DNA of 64,000 bases from Nelumbo lutea (GCA_022828595.1 JAKGHH010000003.1:60625759-60689758); one strand, 5' to 3'; positions 11,661-24,849 are shown, numbered from the stretch's first letter. A program made the numbers and translations. Notes: generated by a model from the sequence alone, not told the origin.

Positions 11661-12470
11661 CTATTGGTAGGCTGCGGTCCTAATGTACGCGAGGTCCCTT
11701 ACTTCGCCGAGTAGGTCGAGGTTGGTATGCAGCTCATCTTCGTTTGTTTGATCGATGTTTGCTTCTAGGCGCAACGTAGGTACTTCGATATCTGCGGGAA
11801 TCACTGCTTCAGTGCCGTAGGTGAGATTGAAGGGTGTTTCTCTCGTGGTGGTCTTCTCCGTGGTTCGGTAGGCCCATAGGACAATGGGTAGTTCATCTGC
11901 CCACAATCCTTTAGATCGGTCCAGCCGTGCCTTTAGTCCGTAGAGGATGGCTCTGTTTGTGACTTCTTCCTGACCGTTTGCTTGAGGGTGCGCGATTGAA
12001 GTAAAGTTCTGTTGGATCCCCATGTCTCAGCACCAATCTTGAAATTTGATGTCCTCGAACTGTTTGCTATTGTCGGAAATCAATACCCGAGGTAGTCCAA
12101 AGCGGCATGCGATGTTCTTCCAAAAGAAGTTTTGGACATTTCGGGTTGTGATCGTCCTGAGGGGCTCGATTTCTACCCACTTGGTAAAATTGTCCACTGC
12201 CACTACTAAGAACTTGCTTCCACCCATTGCTAGCGGGAATGGCCCGAGTAGATCGATGCCCACTATGCAAAGGGCCATGGGCTGGTGAGATACTTGAGGT
12301 CGACAGCGGGTTGGTGGTAAATATTGGCATGTCTCTAACAAGTTCAATGGCGTCTGCCTTCATTGTTGGCCAATAATACCCTTGCCGAAGCGCTTTCTAG
12401 GCAAGGGCTCTACCCCCCAAGTGTCCACCGCACAGACCCTCATGAGTGTCGTGGAGTACGAGCTTGGCCT
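11661..12470 (-). pseudogene. gypsy integrase domain (disrupted)
   Basis: The minus strand encodes a His/Cys zinc-binding segment (about 12350-12470, with LRQGYYWPTM) followed by the catalytic core. The core acidic residues are visible: Asp in GIDLLGPFP, Asp in SDNSKQF, and Glu in HPQANGQEEVTNRAIL. The downstream part has WAYRTT and NLTYGTEAVIP, a standard gypsy block. Integrase would insert the element cDNA into the chromosome. An in-frame stop near 12024 splits the core and others lie near 12400, so it is non-functional. Confidence 0.88.
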
Positions 12471-12552
12471 CGGTAGGTCGCAAGCAATGCAGGTAGGGAA
12501 GCATGTAGGATCTCCTATATAGCCGCTCGTCTATCATAACGTATTTAGCTGC

Positions 12553-13119
12553 CTAGCGCTGCACCATTCTAGCTGCATTGCGGTATGTAGGGAGGGTCCC
12601 GTGTAACAAGAAACTCATGAGTGGGTCAATCCAGCTTGGCTCTACTCGAACGACAAGAGCGACCTCCTCTGCCCCCCCCCCCCTGAGAATGCTAGGCCGA
12701 GACAGGTCCTCTATGTACACAGTTCTCATGGTGATGTCGCTAGTGCTGGCTAACTTGGACAGGGCATCAGCCTCGGCGTTCTCTGACCTAGGGATCCGTC
12801 TGATGAAGTGTGATTGGAAGTTGAGCAGGGCCTCTCTAACTTTGGCTAAGTAGGTGACCATGGTCGGCTCGCGAGCTTCATATTCGCCCGTGACCTGGTT
12901 GACCACGAGCTGGGAGTCGCTGCAGATAATGATGTGCTTGGCTTTTACTTCTCTGGCTAAGGCTAGTCCGGCTATCAACACCTCGTATTCTGCTTCATTG
13001 TTGGATGCCTCGAACTCAAAGCGTAGCGGGTACTCCAGTTTCATGCCGCTTGGACCGTGCAGAACTATTTCGGCACTGCTGCCCTACTGGTTCGAGGAGC
13101 CATCTACATGAAGGATCCA
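12553..13119 (-). pseudogene. second (archaeal-type) RNase H of the gypsy element
   Basis: The fragment starts WILHVDGSSNQ (first catalytic Asp), continues with FEASNNEAEYEVLIAGL (Glu) and IIICSDSQLVVNQVTGEYEA (Asp), and ends with RSENAEADALSKLAS, the terminal Asp region. Such an additional RNase H after the usual gypsy one is the hallmark of Tat-lineage elements. A stop follows the first catalytic segment (near 13085), so the domain is split. Confidence 0.85.
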
Positions 13120-13671
13120 GGGCTCCTCATCCCAGCTCACGGTTGGCCGAGCTAGGAGAGGTGCCACACTGGCTACTACTTCACGGGGTTCAGACTCGAC
13201 CAATCCAAGAGCTTCAGGCTCACCCGAGGTGGGAGCCTCACGCTCAACCAGACTGGGAACTTCGGAGTTGAATGTGCATTTGGCTATGAAATCTGCTAAG
13301 GCTTGGGCCTTAATGGCAGTTCGCAGCTTGTACTGGAGGTCGTACTGGCTGAGCACAATGGCCCACTTCGTCAACCGACCGGAGACCTCGGAATTAAGTA
13401 ATACTTGCCTTAGAGGTTTTTCGATAAGGACGATAACAATATGAGCTTGGAAGTACAGGCGGAGCTTCCAAGCTGCAATTATCAATGCGTATGCTAGCTT
13501 TTCCATCTCCGGGTATCTCATTTCTGCTCCATGCAATACTTTACTAACATAATAGATGGGTCGTTGGACTCGATCTACTTCCTTAATTAGTACCAAACTG
13601 ACCACATCGTCGCTCGCCGAGAGGTAGAGTTCTAAAGCATCGCCCTCGTCGGGCCGGGTTAAGGTCAGCAC
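13120..13671 (-). pseudogene. gypsy RNase H domain and connection
   Basis: This piece encodes ELYLSASDDVVSLVLI, then RPIYYVSKVLHGAEMRYP and YPEMEKLAYALIIAAWKLR, the usual gypsy RNase H layout after reverse transcriptase. Its role would be removing the RNA strand of the RNA/DNA hybrid. A Glu/Pro-rich linker (EVPSLVEREAPTSGEPEALG) joins it to the second RNase H. Confidence 0.85.
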
Positions 13672-13707
13672 GCTAGTAAGGTATTCTTTGAGCTCGTCGA
13701 ATGCGAG

Positions 13708-14565
13708 CTAGCAATCTTGGGTCCATTCAAACCCTTTGCTCTTTATTGCCTTAAAGAATGACAAATAGCGGTCCACCGATTTAGACATGAAACGGCTTAG
13801 GGCGGCTATGTGGCCATTCAACCTCTGAACTTCCTTCAGCTTTTGGAGTGGTTTCATGTCCAATATGGCCTTAACCTTATTTGGGTTGGCTTCAATGCCG
13901 CGCCGGTTAACGATGTATCCTAGGAACTTACCCGAGGTTACACCGAACACACACTTGTTTGGATTCAATCTCATATTAAACTTACGCAAAATTTCAAAAA
14001 CAGAACACAAGTCTTGTATTAATTCATGTGAAAATTGAGTTTTGACGACCATGTCGTCCACATAGCATTCTACTTTTCTGCTGATTAACGGTGCAAATAT
14101 TTTATTTACAAGCCTCTGAAAGGTTGCCCCTGCATTTTTCAACCCGAAGGGCATAACTTTGTAACAGTATAGGCCAAACTCCGTCATGAAGGCAATCTTT
14201 TCTTCGTCTACCGGGTCCATCTTAATCTGGTTATAGCCCGAATAGGCGTCCAAGAAACTTAACAACTCATGCCCTGAGGTTGCGTCCACCAGATAGTCGA
14301 TTCGGGGGAGAGGGAAGCAGTCTTTCGGGCAAGCCCGGTTTAGGTTGGTGTAGTTGACGCACATGCGCCACTTGCCGTTGGCCTTCTTTACCAGGACGGG
14401 GTTGGATACCCAACTCGGGTGTTGGACTTCTCTTATGAAGTCCACTGCGAGGAGCTTCTCGACTTCCTCATCGACTGTTTTCCACCGTTCCGGGGCTAGG
14501 TTGAGTTTCTACTGTCTAATGGGCCTAACTACAGGATCAGTGTTCAGCTTGTGAGTTATGAGTTT
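13708..14565 (-). pseudogene. gypsy reverse transcriptase domain
   Basis: The minus-strand ORF covers most of the fingers and palm. It includes VLVKKANGKWRMCVNYTNLN, LLSFLDAYSGYNQI, MPFGLKNAGATFQRLVN and the catalytic box YVDDMVVK (about 14045-14068), then GKFLGYIVNRRGIEANP and a thumb region ending ALSRFMSKS. It would copy element RNA to DNA. This 738-bp stretch has no stop, but the flanking regions do (for example near 13710 and 14510), so the polyprotein is broken. Confidence 0.93.
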
Positions 14566-14673
14566 GGGGTCTATACCGGGCATTTCTGCCGCGGACCATG
14601 CAAAAATATCTAAATTTTGAAGTAGAAAACTCACCGGTTCGGATCGTAGGGGCTCCTGGACGGAAGCACCGAT

Positions 14674-15290
14674 CTAGAGCGTCCAAGCTGGGTCTGCTGT
14701 CAAGGTCGGTACCGCGACCGTTTCTTCCGTGGGTGCGGCTCGCTCTTCGCCTTGCTCCGTGGGTCGCTCCAGTTCAAGGTCATCGGCTACCTTGGTTTTC
14801 CCCTTTAGGGTAGCAATATAGCACTTGCGGGACTCAAGTTGGTTGCCCTGCGCTACTCCCACCCTGAAGTCTGTTGGGAACTTCATAGCCAAATGGTAAG
14901 TGGAGACCACTGTCCGTAGGACATGGTTAATCGGTCGACCTACTATGGCATTGTAGGGCGAGGGGGTCGCTACCACCAGGAAATTGTGCTCAAATCTGAC
15001 CACACAAGGCCATGCACCGACCTCTACAGGTACTGTTATTTTCCCAAGGGGCCGGACTTCTTCTCCGTTGAATCCTACAAAAGGAGTGTCTGCGGACTTC
15101 AGGTTGCTTCTCTGCAACTGGAGCTAGTCAAACGCAACTTTGAAAAGTATGTCGGCCGAGCTGCCTGAGTCGACGAGTACGCGCCTGACCTTGAAGTCGT
15201 TGATTATTAGCTTTATCACGAGCGCGTCGTCATGGGCGTAATGGACCCCTCGCGCATCGTCTTCTATGAAGAAAATCGACTCTTCTGTTC
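14674..15290 (-). pseudogene. gypsy aspartic protease region
   Basis: RRVLVDSGSSADILF (about 15145-15195) contains the catalytic Asp-Ser-Gly of a retroviral-type aspartic protease. Downstream, FVGFNGEEVRPLGKITVPVE and TPSPYNAIVGRPINHV complete the usual plant gypsy protease block. One in-frame stop (TAG near 15124) interrupts it. The protease would cut the gag-pol polyprotein. Confidence 0.85.
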
Positions 15291-15512
15291 TTGGCTGCTT
15301 TGGGGGGTTCTGCTCGTCCAGGGTGACCTCATGAACCGACTTCCGAGCTGCCGCTGAAGTGCAACCTGCAACGATTGAACCTCTCACTATCATGTGGATG
15401 GTCCCCCGAACTGGCCTCTCCTCTGGAGGCTGCCTCTGCGATTGTTCGACCAGCCTGTTGCTGGACTCGAAAGCATCTTTTTCGTGCTCCCCTTGCCAAT
15501 CTGTTCTATTAC

Positions 15513-15588
<76 letters not shown>

Positions 15589-17344
15589 TTGTACAAAGTT
15601 TCTCAAATATCCGCGATGGATGAGCTCCTCTATCTCGTCGTGGAGGTTTTTACAACTCTCGGTGCTGTGACTGTGGTCTTTGTGAAAGCTGCAATACAAA
15701 TCCTTATTTCTATCATTGGGATTCCCCCTCAGACGGGGTGGCCACTTCACATATAGGGCATCCTTGATCGCCATCAAAATTTCGGCCCGCTTCGCATTCA
15801 GTGGAGTGTAATCAGCTCAGTCCAGAGCAGGAGCTCGGAACAGCTGACCCGGCTTTGCACCCTGAGCTGTTTTCTTTTCTCTTCGGGTGTCCTCTTGACT
15901 GGAAGGTTCTCCTTCTCTCTTTCTTTTTTTGGGTGCACCCTCACCCTTCTAGTTGATCTCCTCTTCGGTGGCTATGAACTTATCCACAAGTTTCAGAAAC
16001 TCGGTTATGGTCACGGGTTGGTTGACGATCATGTGCCACTTGAACTCCTTGTGCTTCACGCCCTTCTTGGCTGTTGCAAGGCATACGGCGGGATCCAGGC
16101 AAGGTATCTGCATACAAGCGTTGTTGAACCGCTTGATATAGCTCCTGATGGACTCTTCCTCCCTTTGTGCTACGTTGAAGATGTTTTCTTCAGTTCGCGG
16201 GCACCGCTTGGTGGTGACAAAGTGGGACGTGAAGGCTTGTGCGAACTGCGCCCAACTTCTTATTGACCCGGGCGCCAAGTTCCGGTACCATGTGTGGGCT
16301 ACTCCCCTAAACATAGTGGAGAAGGCCATGCACATGCACAACTCACTGGCTCGCGCCAGGTGCATCTGTGACTGAAAGTTATCTACATGATCACATACTT
16401 ATCAAGAGGGGGGAGCTTGAAATCCTTGGGCATCAGGACCGCCAGGAGTTCGAAAGACAGGGGGACAGAACTGAGAGGAGGGGAGCTTTGGCTCCGGTCG
16501 AGCCTACCTCTTCTTTGCTCATGAGCTCGGCATCGGTGACAGATCGGCGGGTGACAGATCGGCAAGCTCGGCATCGGTGCCTCTGCTTCTTGACGGGCTC
16601 GGCGTTCGTGTTGCTCACCTCCGCGCTATCCATAACGGTTTGCATCAGGGGTAGCCCGGTCTGCTGGTGATGGCTACGGATAGAAGGGGCTTGCTTGGAG
16701 TCTGTTGCCAAGATCTTGAACCGGTTCTCGAGAATCAGGGTTCCAAACTTCAATTGTCGAGGCGACGCTGACCTGCCGAGCCGGGGTCCTCCCGACATGT
16801 CCGCCCGCGGCAAGATCGGGGTAGCCGGTCTCTCCCGTCTGCCATGGGGGGAGGCTTGGTTTTTTGGGAGATTTTGGGGGACCTCTCCCCAGCCAGAGTG
16901 TTCGCTCTAGTGGCGGGACTTGGCTTGCTGCGAGGCCAGGTGCTGAGGTTGGAGCTGAGGCTGTTGAAGCTGAGGTTGGGGCAGCTAGGGGAACTGCTGC
17001 TGATACTGGTACTGGGAGACCTGGTGCAGCACATGCTGTTGATAGAGCTGAAGTTGTTAGAACTGTTGCAGTTGGGCCTGTATGGCTCTCATGCACTGCA
17101 TCAGGTCCTCTAGCTGGTTCGGGCTATTCACTAGGGGCACGACCGAAGGTTCGGTGAACGTCGTTCCGACTGTAGTAGGGAATGAGGCCATGACAGGTGC
17201 CATTGTGAGAGGCACATTCAAGCTGGGGATTCCGTCTGCTGAGAGGAGGACGGTGAACTGTCCGATACAAACAGTAGGAATCTGGGGTTGTTCCCTGGAG
17301 TTATCCATTTCCGTGCTTCGTCCGACGTTGCTAGGGGAAGCCAT
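15291..17344 (-). pseudogene. gypsy gag region (disrupted)
   Basis: The likely gag start is the ATG at 17344. The N-terminal part (to about 16674) is Gln-rich and carries two in-frame stops near 17057 and 16985. A Retrotrans_gag-like domain lies at 15949-16365: MAFSTMFRGVAHTWYRNLAP and YIKRFNNACMQI. The C-terminal part (15291-15777) has ILMAIKDALYVKWPPRL and a Cys/His segment, CSFHKDHSHSTESC, followed by EEIEELIHRGYL and a long Asn run. Gag would form the virus-like particle. Frameshifts around 16400-16670 and stops make it non-functional. Confidence 0.82.
15508..15589. repeat. (ATT)n microsatellite inside gag
   Basis: About 26 trinucleotide units in phase with gag on the minus strand encode an uninterrupted poly-asparagine tract between the Cys/His segment and the protease. 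On the plus strand the same tract gives spurious poly-Leu, poly-Tyr or poly-Ile frames. Confidence 0.95.
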
Positions 17345-17414
17345 GAATGTTGGATTGTTTCAAGGAAGAAGAAGGAATTGAAAGAGTTTAGAAAGAAATG
17401 CCTTTTGAAGTGTT

Positions 17415-17433
17415 TCCCACAGACGGCACCAAA
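17415..17433 (-). promoter_or_regulatory. primer-binding-site region of the gypsy element
   Basis: In element orientation TTTGGTGCCGTCTGTGGGA immediately follows the 5' LTR. This sequence is common after the 5' LTR in Tat-lineage elements and is where a tRNA would prime minus-strand synthesis. The tRNA identity is not determined here. Confidence 0.75.
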
Positions 17434-18289
17434 TGATGTAGCACGATCCGGGCACTCCTAGCTAACTGCTGACTGGCTCCTTGTTGGCAACAAACGACAC
17501 CTGAGAAGATGAAATGAAAGATTCTCGGGGATTTACCCAGTGGGAATACTCCGATGCTTAAGTTAGTACTATGTATAGGAAGTAAAGGGAAAAACAAAGG
17601 CTAAGAGTGGAGGTCGCGCTTTTTTCCTATACTCGAGAGATCGGGGGTTTCAAGAAGAAGTTTCTCCTCTGCCCTGAGGGCTTTTATAGGGGCGCTCCTT
17701 GTGAGACCGGGCATAACCGTCACTGAGCCCCCTGCCACAGCCATTACCTGCCAGGGCTGCATAGGTGGCCTTTGTGACGTACTCCTTGCCCGGGCGAGTG
17801 ACACGTCCCCAAAGTGATAGGCATGCCTCGGCCTACAGAGAGACGTGGGCACAGACTGATGAAAGGACAAGGACTGCGCCGTCAGTAAGGGATATGGCAT
17901 AGCCTGATTGGTACGGGCTATCAGATAGAAGCTTCCTATGGAATGCTCGTGCGACTCACTTGCGAGCTACTTTGCAGCGAGCTTGGAATACTTTAGGAGT
18001 ACCCTTAGTAGAATTAGTCCTCAGGATGACTTGTCTGCTTGGGAGCTTGGGCGAGTTGGTTTTCTTAGCTTGCGAGATGAAGTTGCCTCGGAATATCCCT
18101 TTGGGGGTAGCTCGGGGAACCCGGAGCTTGCGTCATGGCGAGCTCCTCCTTTTGCGCGATATGATGTGGCGAGCTGCTTTATGGGCCCGTTACCTAGCTG
18201 TATTGGGCCACAATGCTGAGTTGTCGCTTACGTCGGGTTAGTGTCCACGTGTCGTCGTTTCATAGATCGAGTCAAATCATCCTTCATCA
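17434..18289 (-). repeat. 5' LTR of the gypsy element
   Basis: This 856-bp LTR is the promoter-bearing copy in element orientation. CCTATAAAAGCCC lies near 17680-17691, and TAAGCATCGGAGTATTCCC lies downstream of it near 17540-17560. It is longer than the 3' LTR because of an extra ~60-bp segment with a CCCCCTGCCACAGCC core. Confidence 0.92.
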
Positions 18290-18486
18290 AAAACCAAAAC
18301 TGAACAGAACCGAACTGAGTTAGTTTTTTATTTTATAGTCTTTCCCTAACTAGGTAATCCTTATCCTAGTTTATTCTTTCTAGTTTGTTACTTATTTTTA
18401 ACATTAAAGAACAATAAAACATTAGTTAAATAGGAATTACTTTTGCCTTGAGAATTGTTTTTGAGTGGGAAATTTTACACCAAATA

Positions 18487-18654
18487 TAGGGCTGCTCACA
18501 AACAATGCCAAACTAACCAAACTGACCCTCCATGTTTGGGTCGATTTTGCTTAATGACAGGTTGGATTTTATTTGCTCTTTAAATAACCCAACCAGGTCG
18601 GGTCGTTGAAAAAAATCTATTAAACCGACCCAACCCAACCCATGAACAGCCCTA
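18487..18654. repeat. hAT-like MITE (TAGGGCTG termini)
   Basis: The termini TAGGGCTGCTCA and TGAACAGCCCTA are inverted repeats. The interior is built of CCAACCC-type words, as in many plant hAT-derived MITEs. The flanking 8-bp sequences match only partly, so the target duplication is not firm. Confidence 0.6.
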
Positions 18655-18737
18655 CTCAAAACCTTGTTGAATTTTCTATTTCTTTTTTTAATGTTGGGTT
18701 TGTTGTAAAAACTTTTCTACTTTTTTTTAATCCCTAA

Positions 18738-18865
18738 GGTTGTATTTGGTTTGAAGGATAGAGTAGGGAAAGAAAAGGAAAGGTAGGAAACCCTTACAAA
18801 CCTTGTATAGTTTTCCCTACGTTTCCCTTTCTTTCCCTATCTTTTCCTTCAAACCAAACATGGCC
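18738..18865. repeat. Tourist-like MITE (128 bp)
   Basis: The arms starting GGTTGTATTTGGTTTGAAGG and ending CCTTCAAACCAAACATGGCC are inverted repeats. They are flanked by the trinucleotide TAA (18735-18737 and 18866-18868). A 3-bp TAA/TTA duplication with a GGCC..TTTGG end is typical of PIF/Harbinger-derived Tourist MITEs. Confidence 0.7.
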
Positions 18866-18869
18866 TAAA

Positions 18870-20199
18870 TATTTACAATTCTCAAAGATTTGACCCAAAA
18901 CCCCAAATGATTCTCATCTAACTACATCATTTAGGTAACAAAATATTCAATCCTATAATATAATTTTAGTATCAAAGCATTTAATTCTATGCCAATTGGT
19001 ATCAACAGCAGTAACAATCAGTCCTATAAAAATATCTGAAGGGTTAAGCAGTAAGATAAGTAATATGGATTCAAAGGCCAAATCCAAAAATTCACCCCCA
19101 AAATGCTCACCCATCTGGACAGGTAGACCTGACAAACCAAACCGATACAATTATAAGGACTGGTATGTATTTGCAGGTTCAACTGAACCCAGTCCGAAAT
19201 TTTATATAAACTGGGCTTGAATTTTTGTCTCAAGTAAGACTCGGGTAAGACTTCTATTTTTGGATTGAGTCTAGGCATATCCTTTTGATAGTTCAAACCT
19301 GATTACAGTGCGGACTGGACTGGACTGGACTCAGATCGAAAAGATCAACCTTGACCTCAGGCCTTAGGCCCAAAACTTGGGGTTGGGCCTGAATTGACCA
19401 TAAACCCGGCCCAGCCCGACCGGCTAGAACAGTTGGTGTATTTTGTGTCCTGATTACAATTGGGCCGAGGGATTAAGACCCAAATTGATGCAGGACTGAC
19501 TGTTGAGCTATCGATTTTAATGGGGTCTTATTTGGTCAGACCATATTGTCCGGATTGCAGACCATATAGGTCAGATTCGAAACTGGTTCTGCTCATACTT
19601 ATCGGGTGGGATCCATGCCTATCCATTGACAACACCACTTTAAAACAAACTTTTGTTCAAATTGACCACATACAGAGGAATCAAAGCCACATCAGTGCAA
19701 ATCCTGACATGTTTGCCCAGGCCCGTGACTGTGAATGATGATTCAATTAAGTCCCTGAATACTCTTCTACCACACAAGATCCAAAAAAATGAAGTTGGGT
19801 TTTTGGCAGATCAGAGCAGGGATACCGGGATGAAATTTGCCAAATGGAGGAGAAACCAGCTGAAACATTTTTTTTTTTTTTTTTTATCAATAAACCAGCT
19901 GAAACATCAAATACCCATTTTGTGTAAACAATTGTAATGTCCTCAACGCCCACAGAATCTCCGAAGCACCTCCTTTGGCTGGAGTTTTGGTGTATAGTTG
20001 TAGTCAGTTTCCATAAAAATTGAGTTCTGGCATAGGCTACTTGTCAAGATTTCATATTCATGTTCATGCTCGAAGGGTATTAGACGATTACAACTTTCAC
20101 ATTGTACAAAAAAGACGCTAAGTAAAACAAGGAGGAAGAAAGTTCAAGTACATTGACAGCAATTGAGAAAGGCCCAAATACCATGGTTCCTTTCAGTCT
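18870..20199. other. intergenic repeat-like DNA downstream of ADH
   Basis: No gene is supported. The 19100-19640 part is built of short words around CCCGGCCC, CCCAGCCCGACC and CTGGACTGGACT, resembling a decayed hAT-type repeat. The last ~200 bp before 20200 would contain the 3' untranslated region of the minus-strand ADH gene. Confidence 0.5.
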
Positions 20200-23043
<2,844 letters not shown>

Positions 23044-23290
23044 GGAAACCAACATTGTTCTTGCACAAGATCTAGCAAGCTTTCCTCCGAACGCTTCCAC
23101 TGAAACAAGTGCCGTGTCTGCGGACGAATAAACTGAACGTGGGGTGGCAAGTTGAGCAGGGGCTGCATTTAAACTCGAGTCTGCTCATAAAGGAGAGAGA
23201 AACAGCTGGAGATAAAACTGCCGTCCACGTTGCAGTGCGATTTTCGTCAAAAACAACATACACACAGAAACGTGGTTTGGGTTCGTAGCA
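23044..23290 (-). promoter_or_regulatory. putative ADH promoter with TATA-like and anaerobic-response-like motifs
   Basis: On the minus strand AGTTTAAATGC (23165-23175) is a TATA-like sequence about 125 bp before the ATG. CCAAACCACG (23271-23280) combines AAACCA, the core of the anaerobic response element known from plant ADH1 promoters, with an ACG core. Further ACGTGG/CCACGT-like cores lie near 23138 and 23226. Function is inferred from position only. Confidence 0.45.
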
Positions 23291-23760
23291 CACAGAGACC
23301 GAAGTAAAGAAGCAAAACCTGTAGGCACGAGGGAGGAGCAGAGTTTAGAAGTGGGAAAGACTTCTCTCGTGTCTCCGTTCAATTGCTTGGATATCCGTTG
23401 GATTGGATCCTTTGGGATTACTCCCGAGTCCCTACCGACAGGCGTCCAGATAACACCCGGCTCTCAGATATTTGGCCTGGTGGCTACCGTACTCTCGTTA
23501 TCGTCATTGTGTGCGTATGTACCATAAGGAGTTCGGCTTCGGTACAGGCACTCTCGATCAGCAGCGTAAGAGCGTGCCACGCGTTCTAAAAACGTATGCA
23601 TACTTGAAACGTGCGACTTGACAGGCATATGAGCAGCAACCTCGACCTCCAATCTTCACGAGTTCCTTGCCTTAACTGCTTCATCGAGCTGTCGTGCAAC
23701 ATTCTATCTCTACTTCGGAAGCTCATTTTTAAGTCTCAAGCATCTGCTTCGGTAACGTGC
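23291..23760. other. upstream region of ADH, no gene seen
   Basis: The stretch is moderately GC-rich and has no supported ORF or RNA gene. It may hold distal regulatory DNA of the minus-strand ADH gene before LTR-like sequence begins. Confidence 0.4.
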
Positions 23761-23763
23761 CTT

Positions 23764-23853
23764 AGTGATGAGCTATTTGATGGTAAATTGCCTGATGGTG
23801 AATTGTCTATTGGCGAACTGTCTAGTGGCGAGTTCCCTGGTGGCGAACTCCCT
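23764..23853. repeat. 15-bp tandem repeat, six units
   Basis: Six consecutive 15-bp units of the form (A/G)(G/A)TGGCGAACTCCCT are visible, from AGTGATGAGCTATTT through GGTGGCGAACTCCCT. Units closer to the start are more diverged. The same motif forms the array at 24558-24782. Confidence 0.8.
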
Positions 23854-24353
23854 ACTAGACGGCCTGTGTCTTGGAGAATGGTGAAACTCCCTGGTGCAGT
23901 GCAACCCGACTGCCCTCAGCATGAGGTGGTATCATTTCCTTTGCAGGTAATGGGAACTGAGAGACCTACAAGAATTCCATCTTTTCCTACCTATGGAAAC
24001 TCCATATTTTCCTCATCTTTATACGCGGCGGGAGCTGAGGGACCTGTGAGAATTGAATCAGAGGACTCGGGGGTATTTTCTCGGTAGGGGCTCTCCGACG
24101 CTTAAATTAGCACTCTGATTGTAGAGAGCTTTAAAAATAATATTGGAGAAACGAGAGAGCTAGAGAGCAAGGATTACCTCCATTTTTTCCATCCCCCTCC
24201 CCTTTTGGGGGTGAGGTCTTTATATACCAGAGTCCTCGCGGGTTAGGTGGGTGAAAAGCCTCCAAACGGCAAGACTTGTCACATCCCGTCAGAACCAGGG
24301 TACGATGATGAACTCCTCGAGGTCATTAGGCTAGCACTTGTGTCAGGCGGCCA

Positions 24354-24500
24354 GGTCGGCGCCTGCCTCAGTCGACAGGTCGGTGTCTAGGCCAGGTTGT
24401 CAGGTCGGCACTTGTGTTAATCGGCGGGTCACTGTCTAGGCCAGGTCGTCAGGTCAGTGCCCGTGTTAGTCGGCGGGTCGGTGTCTAGGCTAGGTCGTCA
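24354..24500. repeat. 49-bp tandem repeat, three units
   Basis: Three consecutive 49-bp units each begin GGTC(G/A)G and end with a TAGGCCAGGTCGTCA-type tail. They fill exactly 147 bp with only substitutions between units. Confidence 0.9.
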
Positions 24501-24557
24501 GGCAGGAGATCTTCCTACGATATGCCAAACTACTCATGTACTGAGCTTCTCTACAAG

Positions 24558-24782
24558 TGACGAGCTGCCTGTGGCAAGCTGCTTATGGCGAGCTGTGGCA
24601 AGCTGCCTGTGGCGAGTTGCCTGTGGCGAGCTGCCTATGGCAAACTGATGGCAAGCTTTGATAGCCTGCCTGTGGCGAGCTGCCTATGGCGAGCTGCCTG
24701 TGGCGAACTGCCTGTGGCAAGCTACCTATGGTGAGCTGCCTATGGCAAACTGCTTGTGGCAAGCCACTTATGGCGAGCTACC
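24558..24782. repeat. 15-bp tandem repeat array (GTGGCGAGCTGCCTA)
   Basis: About fourteen units of GTGGC(G/A)AGCTGCCT(A/G) run across 225 bp, with two shortened units near 24597 and 24650. It lies in the U3 part of the LTR-like block. Confidence 0.85.
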
Positions 24783-24849
24783 AAGAGGCCATACTTAGTT
24801 GGCATGAGGTGCCACGTGTCACAATTCCACCGGAGGATCACAAAATTTT

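Larger units (their letters stand above)
7519..18289 (-). mobile_element. complete Tat-lineage Ty3/gypsy LTR retrotransposon (inactivated)
   Basis: The element spans 10,771 bp and is flanked by the 5-bp target duplication AAAAC (7514-7518 and 18290-18294). Both LTRs begin TGATG and end CATCA. The coding order on the minus strand is gag, protease, reverse transcriptase, RNase H, a second RNase H, integrase, the gypsy order. A second (archaeal-type) RNase H and a long post-integrase region carrying an opposite-strand ORF are known traits of the Tat lineage (Ogre/Retand/Grande relatives). Every coding region carries stops or frameshifts, so this copy cannot act alone. The LTRs differ by many substitutions and an indel of roughly 60 bp, so the insertion is not recent. 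Confidence 0.93.
23764..24823 (-). repeat. Tat-like gypsy LTR remnant with internal tandem repeats
   Basis: In minus orientation the block has TATATAAAG (24218-24226) followed by TTTAAGCGTCGGAGAGCCCC (about 24083-24102), the same R-U5 arrangement as the full gypsy LTRs. TGTGACACGTGGCACC at 24823 on the minus strand could be the 5' LTR edge. No internal coding domains are seen. The 3' edge is uncertain. The unit at 23764-23853 may belong to a second LTR fragment. Confidence 0.6.

Noticed and set aside
11436..14554. Plus-strand ORFs opposite the gypsy pol region
   Set aside because: They are shadows of pol on the other strand and show no family motif. Only the region 8782-10601 has credible plus-strand coding.
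15359..15756. Plus-strand ORFs with long Leu, Tyr or Ile runs
   Set aside because: They are read-through of the (ATT)n microsatellite opposite gag. The minus strand has the recognised gag and protease motifs.
16433..17157. Several overlapping ORFs on both strands in the gag N-terminal region
   Set aside because: Only the minus-strand frame starting at 17344 links to gag. The Pro/Ser- or Leu/Gly-rich alternatives are frame shadows of a Gln-rich segment.
23611..24087. Plus-strand 158-codon ORF with DGELP-type repeats
   Set aside because: The repeats are translations of a 15-bp minisatellite in LTR-like DNA. No other coding evidence supports it.
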